Shown: positions 33,332 to 40,720 of the stretch, piece after piece
Layout of the letters: each line of letters begins with the position of its first letter
How positions within the stretch are numbered: position 1 is the first letter of the stretch
NCBI RefSeq assembly: GCF_041911615.1
Contig: NZ_JAYROR010000024.1
Span: forward strand, 1-43,474
DNA from: Zoogloea sp041911615
Lineage (GTDB): Bacteria; Pseudomonadota; Gammaproteobacteria; Burkholderiales; Rhodocyclaceae
Reading direction: 5' to 3'
Length of the DNA: 43,474 nucleotides
Notes under the pieces: generated by a model
The model's input: only the letters and a program-made list of their open reading frames with translations
What the model was told of the DNA's origin: nothing
The model's database searches: none
Program-made: the position numbers and the translations under genes

Positions 33332-33372
33332 CGGCCGACGCGGCCGGGCTTGCGCCGGGACCGCGTCGGCCG
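33332..33372 (-). terminator. Long hairpin between flgE and flgF
   Basis: A perfect 12-bp inverted repeat, CGGCCGACGCGG with CCGCGTCGGCCG, spans a 17-base loop, 15 bases after the flgE stop. No T-run follows. It is suited to stabilise the hook mRNA or reduce read-through to flgF. Confidence 0.55.
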
Positions 33373-33387
33373 TGGGGGCCTCAGGCC

Positions 33388-35343
33388 TCAGCGCAGGTTG
33401 ACCAGGGTTTGCAGGATCTGGTCCTGGGTCTTGATGGACTGCGCGTTGGCCTGGTAGGCGCGCTGCTGGGTGATCATGTTGACCAGTTCGCCGGTGAGGT
33501 CGACGTTCGACTCCTCGATGGCCGCCGACTGGATGACGCCGAGGGTGCCGGTGCCCGGCGGGGTGCCCGCGCCATCGACGGCGCCCGCGTCGGGCGTCCA
33601 TTCCCATTGGTTGCCGCCCACCGAGACGAGGCCGTTGGGGTTGCGGAAGTTGGTGAGCAGGACCTGGCCCATGATGCGCGACTGGCCGTTGCTGAAGTTG
33701 CCGAGGATGGTGCCGTCGGCCTGCACGCTGAGGCCGGACAGGGAGCCGGGCTTGTAGCCGTCCTGGCTCAGCTGGGCGACGCCGAAGCTGTTGCCGAACT
33801 GGGTGGAGTTGTTCAGATCGACGGTGACGTTGAGGGTTTTGACCGCGCCGGTGGTGACCGTGTAGGAGGTGGAGATGGTCTTGGGCGTGAGCAGGCCGCC
33901 GTTGGCGTCGAAGCTGATGGTGGTCGGGCTGTGCAGGCCGGTGGTCGGGTCGATCTCGGGCGGGAAGCCGCCGTCGAGGCTGGTGTAGACGTCCCACTTG
34001 TTGGCCTGGGCGGTCTTCACGAAGTACAGCGACTGGGTGTGCGGGTTGCCCAGGGAGTCATAGACCGTCTGGGAGGTGGTGCTGGTGTAGCTGGTCGGGT
34101 CGGTGATGCTGAACCCGCCGCTGTTGGCGGTGGCGGTGAAGGTGGGAACGCCCAGGGTGGTGCCGGCCAGGGTGCCGCTGGTGTCGGCCACGGTGATCGC
34201 CGAGGCGCCGCCCGCCAGCGTGGAGTTGAAGGTGATGGCGTCGTTGGCGTTCTTGCCGATGAGGACCTTGCCCTTGAGGCCGGCCGAGCTGGCGCCGGTG
34301 GCATCGACGGCGGTCTGCAGCGCGGTGACGAGGTCGGCAGCGGTGTTGTAGGTGGCGGCGGGCACCGTGATGGCGACCGGCGTACCGCCATTGACCGCCA
34401 CGGTCATGCTGGCGGGCGTGGAGAGGGTCAGCGGATAGGCGGCGGTCTTGGTGCCGGTGAGGCTGGCATACACCGCGTTGCTGCCGGTCACCGAGGCGGT
34501 ACTGGCGGCGCTGGCGGTGAGCTTGAGCATCGCGGCGGCGCTGCCGGTGACGTCGAGGCTGGAGAGCCGTCCGCCACGGTTGGAGTTGAGGGTGATCACG
34601 CCGCTGCTGTCGCTGGAGGCGGTGACGCGGCCCTTCAGCGCGGTCTGGTCGATGGCGGCCTGAATCGCCGAGACCAGGGAGCTGGAATCGTAGTAGTTGC
34701 CGGCGGCAATCTTGGCGGTGGCGGTCGTGTCGCCATCGACGACGATGGTGAGGGCGTTGTTGGTGCCGTCGAAGGTGACCGGCAGGGCGGCGGTAGCGGG
34801 CACGGCGCTGCCGTAGAGGGTGGCCTTGGTGAGCGCCTTGGGCGTGGTGGAGCGCGAATCCAGGTTCACGTTGTAGCCGGCCTGGGTGGTGGCCTTGGGG
34901 TCGGCGTCGCCGAAGCTGAGCTGGATGTCGCCACCAACGCCGTTGGGCAGACCCTTGGCGTCGTAAGTGTTGCCGGTGAGGCGCAGGCCGCTGGAATTGA
35001 CGACGTAGCCGTTCTTGTCCACATGGAACTGGCCGTTGCGGCTGTAGGTGATCGCGCCGTTGTCGCTCATCCGGAAAAAGCCGGCGCCGTTGATGGCGAG
35101 GTCGAGGGTGTTGCTGCTGGTGGAGATGTTGCCCTGGCTGAACTGCTGGGCAACCTTGTCCACCGACGCGCCGATACCGACCTGGGTGGCGCTGCCGGCC
35201 GACAGGGAGGCGGCGAAGACGTCCGCGAACTGCGCCGCGGCCTGCTTGTAGCCGACGGTGCCGGAGTTGGACACGTTGTTGCTGATGGCGTCGAGGGCCT
35301 TGGAGGCAATCGAGAGACCGCTCAAACCTTGCTGGAATGCCAT
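33388..35343 (-). CDS. flgE: Flagellar hook protein FlgE, long form
   Basis: FlgE builds the hook, the universal joint between rod and filament. MAFQQGLSGLSIASKALDAISNNVSNSGTVGYKQAAAQFADVF is the hook form of the N-terminal signature, and SNVDLTGELVNMITQQRAYQANAQSIKTQDQILQTLVNL is the C-terminal helix. At 651 residues it is far longer than enteric FlgE (about 400). The extra part includes two similar modules at about 197-275 and 311-395. Each has a beta strand, an LVSAIQAAID or LVTALQTAVD helix, and a following GxIT-type strand, like flagellin-hook IN motifs. The start has GGAG 8 bases upstream and is coupled to flgD by a 13-base gap. Confidence 0.96.
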   Translation of the reverse strand: MAFQQGLSGLSIASKALDAISNNVSNSGTVGYKQAAAQFADVFAASLSAGSATQVGIGASVDKVAQQFSQGNISTSSNTLDLAINGAGFFRMSDNGAITYSRNGQFHVDKNGYVVNSSGLRLTGNTYDAKGLPNGVGGDIQLSFGDADPKATTQAGYNVNLDSRSTTPKALTKATLYGSAVPATAALPVTFDGTNNALTIVVDGDTTATAKIAAGNYYDSSSLVSAIQAAIDQTALKGRVTASSDSSGVITLNSNRGGRLSSLDVTGSAAAMLKLTASAASTASVTGSNAVYASLTGTKTAAYPLTLSTPASMTVAVNGGTPVAITVPAATYNTAADLVTALQTAVDATGASSAGLKGKVLIGKNANDAITFNSTLAGGASAITVADTSGTLAGTTLGVPTFTATANSGGFSITDPTSYTSTTSQTVYDSLGNPHTQSLYFVKTAQANKWDVYTSLDGGFPPEIDPTTGLHSPTTISFDANGGLLTPKTISTSYTVTTGAVKTLNVTVDLNNSTQFGNSFGVAQLSQDGYKPGSLSGLSVQADGTILGNFSNGQSRIMGQVLLTNFRNPNGLVSVGGNQWEWTPDAGAVDGAGTPPGTGTLGVIQSAAIEESNVDLTGELVNMITQQRAYQANAQSIKTQDQILQTLVNLR

Positions 35344-35356
35344 TTTCTGTCTCCGC

Positions 35357-36040
35357 TCAGAGAATCTGCTTGATGTCGGAAAGGGACACGAGGCTGCCCG
35401 AACCCACATCGAGGGACACGGTGCCGCTGCTGGTGCGCAGCACGCTATTGACGGTGGTGAGTTGCAGCGCGGTCGGCTTGACATCGGCGTCGCCGCGGGT
35501 CGCCGCGACGCTGATCGTGTACTTGCCGTCGACCGCCTGGGCGCCGCTGGAGGTCTGGCCGTCCCAGGCGAAGTTGAAGACGCCGGCATCGGAGCTGCCG
35601 AGCTCGAGCTTGCGCACCTCGAGACCGTTGGAATCCTTGATCGTGACGGTCACCTTGTCGGCCGGCTTGGTCAGCTCGTAGCCGCCGTAGGCCTTGCCGC
35701 TGGTGAGGGTGAGGCTGCTGCCGCCGACCATCACGCCCTTGCCCACCAGCGCCGCGGCCTGCATGGCCTCGCTGGACTGGCTGCCCTCGACGAGGGCGGC
35801 GAGCGTGGTGTTGAGCTTGTCGATGCCATCCACCATGTTGATCTGCGCCAGCTGGGAGGTCATCTGGGCGTTATCGACCGGATTCATCGGGTCCTGGTTC
35901 TTGAGCTGCTCGGTGAGCAGCTTGAGAAAACGGCTCTGGGATTCGTTCGTCTTGCTGGTGGCGCTGCTGGTGTTCTGCTGCAGCTTGGCGATGACGTCGG
36001 CGGCCGCGGTCGAGGAGGTGGAATTGTTGACGGTGCTCAT
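35357..36040 (-). CDS. flgD: Flagellar hook-capping protein FlgD
   Basis: A 227-residue scaffold that caps the growing hook and is absent from the finished flagellum. The N-terminal region has the FlgD signature SQSRFLKLLTEQLKNQDPMNPVDNAQMTSQLAQINMVDGIDKLN. The C-terminal half contains a FlgD Ig-like/Tudor-like part with FNFAWDGQTSSGAQAVDGKYTISV. It sits between flgC and flgE in the standard order, 24 bases after flgC, with GGAAACGG as a moderate ribosome site. Confidence 0.96.
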   Translation of the reverse strand: MSTVNNSTSSTAAADVIAKLQQNTSSATSKTNESQSRFLKLLTEQLKNQDPMNPVDNAQMTSQLAQINMVDGIDKLNTTLAALVEGSQSSEAMQAAALVGKGVMVGGSSLTLTSGKAYGGYELTKPADKVTVTIKDSNGLEVRKLELGSSDAGVFNFAWDGQTSSGAQAVDGKYTISVAATRGDADVKPTALQLTTVNSVLRTSSGTVSLDVGSGSLVSLSDIKQIL

Positions 36041-36064
36041 GATTTATCCGTTTCCGACGATCTG

Positions 36065-36475
36065 TTACTGACCAATGGTCAGGGTCTTTTCCATCAGGCT
36101 CTTGGCGGTGCCCATCATGTCCGCGTTGGTCTGGTAGGCGCGGGAGGCCGAGATCATGTTGGTCATCTCCTCGACCACGTTCACGTTGGGCATCGTCACG
36201 TAACCGTCGGCGTTGGCGGCCGGGCTCTTCGGGTCGTACACCAGACGCATCGGCGCAGCGCTGTCCACCACCTGGGTGACGCGCACGCCCTGGGCGGCAC
36301 CGGCGGTGCCCGCCACCGGCGTGGCGGCAAACACCACCTGCTTGGCCTTGTAGGGCTGACCGTCGCTGCCCACCACGCTGTCGGCGTTGGCCAGGTTGCT
36401 GGCGGTGGTATTGAGGCGCATCGACTGGGCGTGCAACGCGCTGCCGGCGATGTTGAAGACGTTGAGCATGCTCAT
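36065..36475 (-). CDS. flgC: Flagellar proximal rod protein FlgC
   Basis: A 136-residue rod protein, normal length. The N-terminus MSMLNVFNIAGSALHAQSMRLNTTASNLANADSVVG carries the rod signature, and the C-terminus MPNVNVVEEMTNMISASRAYQTNADMMGTAKSLMEKTLTIGQ is highly conserved. The ATG at 36475 is chosen for the ribosome site AAGGGGA; the next in-frame ATG two codons later is less favoured. It follows flgB by 10 bases. Confidence 0.96.
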   Translation of the reverse strand: MSMLNVFNIAGSALHAQSMRLNTTASNLANADSVVGSDGQPYKAKQVVFAATPVAGTAGAAQGVRVTQVVDSAAPMRLVYDPKSPAANADGYVTMPNVNVVEEMTNMISASRAYQTNADMMGTAKSLMEKTLTIGQ

Positions 36476-36485
36476 GGCGATCCCC

Positions 36486-36893
36486 TTACTGGCCCTGGAC
36501 GGCCATCTGCATGGAGCGCAGCAACCCGTTGATGAAGGTGACGCTGGCCTGGTACTGCACGGAGTTCTCGGCGAAGGCGGCACGCTCGGTATCCATGTTG
36601 ACGGTGTTGCCATCGACTGCGCCCTGCGCCTCCTGGCGGTACTTCAGCGCAGCGTCCATCGGGTTGCCGCTGCCGGCGGCGATGTGGCGCGCCGAGGTGG
36701 TCTTGAGGGCCAGATCGTTGCCGACCTTGCCACCGAGGGCGCCAGCCAGGGCTTCGCGGAAATCCACGTCGCGGGCCTTGAAATTGGGGGTGTCGGCATT
36801 GGCAATGTTGGAGGCGATCACCTGCTGGCGGTAGGCGCGGGCGTTGAGCGCGGCCTGGTGAAAGCGCATCGTGTCGTCCAGTCGATTGGTCAT
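36486..36893 (-). CDS. flgB: Flagellar proximal rod protein FlgB
   Basis: A 135-residue rod protein at the membrane-proximal end, exported without a signal peptide. The N-terminal QQVIASNIANADTPNFKARDVDF is the FlgB signature. The C-terminus VQYQASVTFINGLLRSMQMAVQGQ is the matching helix. It is the first gene of the flgBCDE unit. A near-consensus sigma-54 promoter lies 71 bases upstream in the gap shared with divergent flgA. GAGGGTG serves as ribosome site. Confidence 0.96.
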   Translation of the reverse strand: MTNRLDDTMRFHQAALNARAYRQQVIASNIANADTPNFKARDVDFREALAGALGGKVGNDLALKTTSARHIAAGSGNPMDAALKYRQEAQGAVDGNTVNMDTERAAFAENSVQYQASVTFINGLLRSMQMAVQGQ

Positions 36894-36963
36894 GTCGGAT
36901 CACCCTCAAGTTCGTTTCGCTGCCCGCCGTAAAACTCGCGTGGCTGGGATTCAGCCATTCCAT

Positions 36964-36979
36964 TGCAGCTTCCGTGCCA
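36964..36979 (-). promoter_or_regulatory. Sigma-54 promoter for flgBCDE
   Basis: On the minus strand, TGGCACG-GAAG-CTGCA matches the consensus TGGCACG-N4-TTGCW at all but one position. It is the best -24/-12 element in the window. The expected start is near 36953, 60 bases before flgB. Confidence 0.88.
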
Positions 36980-37022
36980 GTCATCTTATGCGCGGCCCCG
37001 GCGGCACGATGGGCCGAACAGG

Positions 37023-37158
37023 CGGCAATTCGCCCCCCAATTAGGCGCCGCCCGCACCGCCCGCCGCTGCCGCCCGGCAAAGTTTGCCGCCGGCTGCCGC
37101 GGGTCTTGCCGATGGCTTGCCGGCTCCGCCTCCACGACGCCGATCGGCCAATTTGCGC
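37023..37158. promoter_or_regulatory. Candidate enhancer array between flgB and flgA
   Basis: Five TTGCCG/CGGCAA half-sites lie here: 37023-37028, a 15-bp palindrome CGGCAAA-G-TTTGCCG (37075-37089), and direct copies at 37106-37111 and 37117-37122, 11 bases apart. CCAATTAGGCGCC (37037-37049) and CCAATTTGCGC (37148-37158) are also present. The array is 45-180 bases upstream of the flgB sigma-54 promoter. No promoter for flgA itself could be identified. Confidence 0.55.
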
Positions 37159-37216
37159 GGAGAAAGCGGCTCTGTTCCCGCCACCGCAACGGGTGCCGTC
37201 AAGGTTCAATGTCGCC

Positions 37217-37939
37217 ATGAGATCCCCTCGCCCTACGCCGACGCAGCGCCTGCTGACCCTGCTGCTGCCTTCCCTGCTCGTCCTCCTGGTTGTCGCCGGC
37301 AACGCCCAGGCCCGCCAGGACGCCGCTCCGGTGCGGGCCGAAGTGGCGCGCTTCCTCGATCTGCAGACCCGCAGCCTGCCCGGCGAGGTACGCATCCAGG
37401 TCGGCGAGTTCGCGCCCGACAACGCGCTGCCGCCCTGCGTGCAGCTCGAAGCCTTCCTGCCACCCACCGCGCGGGCCTGGGGCCGCGTGTCGGTCGGGGT
37501 GCGCTGCCTGGCGCCGTCCACATGGTCGGCGTGGGTGCCGGCGGAGGTGCGGGTCAAGGGGCTCTATCTGGTCACGGCCGTCCCGCTGTCCGCCGGCCAG
37601 CTCGTCGGCCCCGCCGACGTGCGCCGCGAAGCGGGCGAGCTCACCGCCCAGCCCGCCGACGTCCTCACCGACCCGGCCCAGGCGGTCGGTCAGGTCGCCC
37701 GGGTGGCCCTGGCCGGCGGTCGCCCGCTGGCCGCCAGCCACTTGCGCCTGCAACCGGCGGTGGTCCAGGGCCAGCCGGTCAAGGTGATTGCCCGCGGCCC
37801 CGGCTTCTCGGTCGCCAACGACGGCGTGGCGCTGAGCTCCGCCGGCGACGGCCAGGGCGCCCAGGTGCGCCTCGCCAACGGCCAGGTGGTCCGCGGCGTC
37901 GCCCGCAGCGGGGGCTTCGTGGAAATCACCCTGCCCTGA
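37217..37939 (+). CDS. flgA: Flagellar P-ring assembly chaperone FlgA
   Basis: A 240-residue periplasmic protein that helps FlgI form the P ring. Residues 1-32 are a Sec signal (LLTLLLPSLLVLLVVAGNAQA). The C-terminal SAF/FlgA domain is clear: YLVTAVPLSAGQLVGPADVRREAGELT, then VALAGGRPLAASHLRLQPAVVQGQPVKVIARGPGFSV and the final GGFVEITLP. The ATG at 37217 gives a normal signal peptide and has AAGG upstream. It is transcribed away from flgB and towards flgM and flgN. Confidence 0.93.
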   Translation: MRSPRPTPTQRLLTLLLPSLLVLLVVAGNAQARQDAAPVRAEVARFLDLQTRSLPGEVRIQVGEFAPDNALPPCVQLEAFLPPTARAWGRVSVGVRCLAPSTWSAWVPAEVRVKGLYLVTAVPLSAGQLVGPADVRREAGELTAQPADVLTDPAQAVGQVARVALAGGRPLAASHLRLQPAVVQGQPVKVIARGPGFSVANDGVALSSAGDGQGAQVRLANGQVVRGVARSGGFVEITLP

Positions 37940-38127
37940 CCCACACCAGACGCCGATCCCCTTTTCAAGGAAGCCATCCCGTGAGCCACCTCCGATCCCA
38001 CCCGCCCACCCGCCTGCCCCAGGGCGGCAGCGAAAACGTCGGCAGCACGAAGGGCATTCCCTGATCCTGCGTGCAATCGTGCCGCTCCGGCCATACGCGG
38101 CCCTCTGCCCCCGCCATCCGAATGCGT
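37940..38127 (+). other. Gap between flgA and the flgM promoter
   Basis: About 190 bases without a recognisable gene. A GTG-started frame of 27 codons (37981-38064) has AAGGAAG upstream, but its Pro/Gly/Ser-rich product has no features that support it as real. Confidence 0.3.
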
Positions 38128-38154
38128 TAAAGTTTCATTTGCATGAGTCGTTGA
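38128..38154 (+). promoter_or_regulatory. Sigma-28 (FliA) promoter for flgMN
   Basis: TAAAGTTT, a perfect FliA -35 element (38128-38135), is followed after exactly 11 bases by GTCGTTGA, which matches GCCGATAA at 5 of 8 positions. It lies 32 bases before the flgM start. Confidence 0.75.
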
Positions 38155-38186
38155 CGCAGTCGACTTATGGATGAAAGGGCCAAGCC

Positions 38187-38510
38187 GTGAAGATCGACAA
38201 CTCTGTCAAAGCGACCGGAAACCTGCCGTCGGGCGAGGCGCGTACGCGTTCCGCCAAGGAAACCCCCAAGGCGCAAGGCGCCAGCGGTGGCAGCGAACGG
38301 GTCGAACTGTCCTCCCTGTCCGCGCGGCTGCAACAGGCGGAAGAGGCCATCGCCAACACGCCGGTGGTCGATAGCGCCAAGGTGGACGAGATCAAACAGG
38401 CGATGAGCCAAGGCCGCTTCAAGGTCGACACCGACAAGGTGGCCGACGGCCTGATCGACAGCGTCCGCCAGATGCTCACCGCCCAGCAGGGCCAGGCGAG
38501 CCGGGCCTGA
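38187..38510 (+). CDS. flgM: Anti-sigma-28 factor FlgM
   Basis: A 107-residue FlgM, which holds FliA inactive until it is exported through the finished hook-basal body. The N-terminus MKIDNSVKATGNLP is the usual disordered start. The C-terminal FliA-binding region is recognisable: ERVELSSLSARLQQAEEAI, then DSAKVDEIKQAMSQGRFKVDTDKVADGLIDSVRQML. The start is GTG with AAAGGG upstream. A FliA-type promoter precedes it, giving a feedback loop with fliA at 40721-41494. flgN follows after 7 bases. Confidence 0.94.
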   Translation: MKIDNSVKATGNLPSGEARTRSAKETPKAQGASGGSERVELSSLSARLQQAEEAIANTPVVDSAKVDEIKQAMSQGRFKVDTDKVADGLIDSVRQMLTAQQGQASRA

Positions 38511-38517
38511 CCCCACC

Positions 38518-38997
38518 GTGGCGACCATCGACGCCGGCTTTCCCGCCCGCCTCGCCCAGCTGATCCTGGACGAGCGCCGCGGCATGGAGGGTTTCGTGGC
38601 CCTGCTGCAGCGGGAGGAAGCCCTGCTCGTGGCCGGCCAGATCGACGCACTGGCAATGCTCGCCGAAGAAAAGACCACTCTCTACCGGGCGCTGCAGCGG
38701 CTGTCCGACGAACGCGTGATGATGTTCGCGCGGGTTGGCGCCAAGGTCAGCGACGAGAACATCCGCATCGTGCTGGCCAACGCCCCCGAGGCCCTGGCCG
38801 CATGGAGCGAGGTGGTCGACCTGGCCGCCGACGCGAAGGCGCGCAACCAGGTCAATGGCCGCCTGATCACCGAGCGCCTGCAAAACAACCAGCAAGCGCT
38901 GAGCACCCTGCTCGCCGCTGCAGAACATCCGCAGATCTACGGCCCCGACGGCCAGTCGCGCCCCACCGCGGCAAGCCGCAACTGGGGTTCCGCCTAA
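38518..38997 (+). CDS. flgN: Flagellar export chaperone FlgN
   Basis: A 159-residue cytosolic chaperone for FlgK and FlgL. The helical pattern is typical of FlgN: LILDERRGMEGFVALLQREEALLVAGQIDALAMLAEEKTTLYRAL, then NNQQALSTLLAA, ending with YGPDGQSRP near the C-terminus. The start is GTG, 7 bases after the flgM stop, so the two are an operon. Its clients are encoded at 24966-28507. It is convergent with motD. Confidence 0.92.
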   Translation: MATIDAGFPARLAQLILDERRGMEGFVALLQREEALLVAGQIDALAMLAEEKTTLYRALQRLSDERVMMFARVGAKVSDENIRIVLANAPEALAAWSEVVDLAADAKARNQVNGRLITERLQNNQQALSTLLAAAEHPQIYGPDGQSRPTAASRNWGSA

Positions 38998-39102
38998 GCG
39001 GTCCCGCGCCACGGCGCACGGCGTGGGCTCGCACCCGATCCGCGCCCTCCCCTTTCAAGCAAGGTCTCACCGCCCTCCCGCACCGCGGGCAACGCACCAC
39101 GC

Positions 39103-39957
39103 CTATCGCTGCGGCGGCTCGCCAGGTTTGGCCTCGACGGGCACCGGCGGCGACGCGTCGGCGGGCAGGATCGAGTCGGTGACACCGGACGCCCGCGGCG
39201 GCACGGTCACAGTTTGCTCGGGCACCCTGGACTCGATCAGGATCGTTACCCGACGATTGCGGGCACGACCTTCGGCGCTGGTGTTGTCGGCCACCGGACG
39301 CTGGTCGCCGTAGCCGGCGGCGGTCAGCCGCGACGGCTTGACGCCGCTGTCGACGAACAAGCGCACCACGCTCGACGCGCGCACCGCCGACAGCTCCCAG
39401 TTCGACGGAAAGGTCGACGTGGCGATCGGCAGCACATCGGTGTGCCCCTCGACGGTGATCGGGAATTCGGCGGGTGCGACCACCTCGCCCACCGCCCGTA
39501 GCGCCCGCATCGCGTCGGGGCCGAGCTGCGCCTCGCCGGGCTTGAACAGCACGCTGGCATTGATCTCGACGGAGATGCCGAAGGCGCCCTCGGTGACATG
39601 CACCTGGCCGTCGGCCACCAGCGGCGCGAGCACCTTGCGAATGTCCTCGGCCATGTTCTTGACCCGCTCGGCCTTGGCCTTGCGCGCCTCCTCCGCCTCG
39701 GGGCTGGGCGGCGGCGGGCTGGGGCGGATCGAGGCGATCGGGCTGGCCATCATGCGCGGGTTGCTGGCCTGGTTGCCGATGCTGCGAAACGCGCTCACCA
39801 CCGAATCGGACATGATCCGGTACTTGCCCTCGTTGAGGGACGACAGGGAATACATCACCACGAAGAAGGCGAACAACAGGGTGATGAAGTCGGCGTACGA
39901 GACGAGCCAGCGTTCGTGGTTCTCGTGCTCTTCCTCGTGCTTGCGGCGCCGCGTCAT
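39103..39957 (-). CDS. motD: Flagellar motor stator protein MotD (MotB family)
   Basis: A 284-residue stator subunit. Residues about 14-40 contain the single membrane helix with the proton-path aspartate (SYADFITLLFAFFVVMYSLSSLNEGKYR). After a plug and linker, residues about 150-260 form the OmpA-like peptidoglycan-binding domain with ITVEGHTDVLPI, NWELSAVRASSVVRLFVD and GYGDQRPVADNTSAEGRARNRRV. Length and neighbours (flhF-flhG-fliA upstream) match MotD of the second, MotCD-type stator of Pseudomonas rather than MotB. It starts 3 bases after motC. Confidence 0.92.
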   Translation of the reverse strand: MTRRRKHEEEHENHERWLVSYADFITLLFAFFVVMYSLSSLNEGKYRIMSDSVVSAFRSIGNQASNPRMMASPIASIRPSPPPPSPEAEEARKAKAERVKNMAEDIRKVLAPLVADGQVHVTEGAFGISVEINASVLFKPGEAQLGPDAMRALRAVGEVVAPAEFPITVEGHTDVLPIATSTFPSNWELSAVRASSVVRLFVDSGVKPSRLTAAGYGDQRPVADNTSAEGRARNRRVTILIESRVPEQTVTVPPRASGVTDSILPADASPPVPVEAKPGEPPQR

Positions 39958-39960
39958 CGC

Positions 39961-40701
39961 CTACCCCGCGTAGCCCTTGAGACGGCTTTCGATGATGCGC
40001 GGGTTGTCGCCGTTGGCGATGCCGACGAGGCCATCGACCAGCATCTCGCGCATCGACGTGAGGGTGCCGATGACGCCGAGCAGCTTCTTGGCCATCGGCA
40101 GGAAGATCAGGTTGGCGGAGCCGACGCCATAGATCGTCGCGACGAAGGCCACCGCGATGCCGGAGCCGAGCTTGGACGGATCGGAGAGGTTTTCCATCAC
40201 GTGGATCAGCCCCATCACCGCGCCGAGGATGCCGATGGTCGGCGCGTAGCCGCCGGCGGCCTCCCAGATCCTGGCGCCCTGCTTCATGTGGCCTTCCCAG
40301 GTGTCGATCTCCACCTCGAGCACTTCGCGCAGGCGTTCCGGCTCGACCCCATCGACGAGCAGCTGGAGCCCCTTCTGGATGAACGGGTCCTCGATCGCGG
40401 GAATCTGGCTTTCCAGCGCCAGCAGGCCCTCCTTGCGGGCGACGTTGCTCCAGCGCACCACCTCGGCGATGAGCGCATCGTGATCCAGCCGGGGCGGCAC
40501 GAACACCCAGCGCACCATCTGCATGCCGATGCGGAACACCTTGACCGAGCTTTGCAGCATCACCGCACCGAGGGTGCCGCCGATGACGATCAGGAAAGCG
40601 GTGGGCTGGATCAGCGAACTGACGTGCCCCCCCTCGAGCACCTGCCCGACGAGGATGGCGGCCAGCGCGAGGGTGAGGCCGACGAGGCTGATGCTGTCCA
40701 T
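39961..40701 (-). CDS. motC: Flagellar motor stator protein MotC (MotA family)
   Basis: A 246-residue stator subunit with four membrane helices: about residues 3-20, 30-50, 148-168 and 180-202. The family signature is present as GGYAPTIGILGAVMGLIHVMENL and GIAVAFVATIYGVGSANLIFLPMA, with the cytosolic loop VRWSNVARKEGLLALES carrying the charged residues that act on FliG. It is shorter than MotA (about 290) and sits after fliA, as in Pseudomonas motC. The ATG at 40701 gives the conserved start MDSISLVGL. The flow is fliA to motC (19 bases) to motD (3 bases). Confidence 0.93.
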   Translation of the reverse strand: MDSISLVGLTLALAAILVGQVLEGGHVSSLIQPTAFLIVIGGTLGAVMLQSSVKVFRIGMQMVRWVFVPPRLDHDALIAEVVRWSNVARKEGLLALESQIPAIEDPFIQKGLQLLVDGVEPERLREVLEVEIDTWEGHMKQGARIWEAAGGYAPTIGILGAVMGLIHVMENLSDPSKLGSGIAVAFVATIYGVGSANLIFLPMAKKLLGVIGTLTSMREMLVDGLVGIANGDNPRIIESRLKGYAG

Positions 40702-40720
40702 GGAAACGCGGCGCTCCCGC

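Noticed and set aside
37079..37115. CAAAGTTT followed by GCCGATGG before flgA, looking like a FliA promoter
   Set aside because: The spacer is 22 bases instead of 11, and both elements overlap the TTGCCG half-site array, which explains them better.
37981..38064. A 27-codon GTG-started frame with AAGGAAG upstream, between flgA and flgM
   Set aside because: The product is Pro/Gly/Ser-rich without hydrophobic or conserved features, and the position could equally be the untranslated end of flgA. It was kept only as a note.
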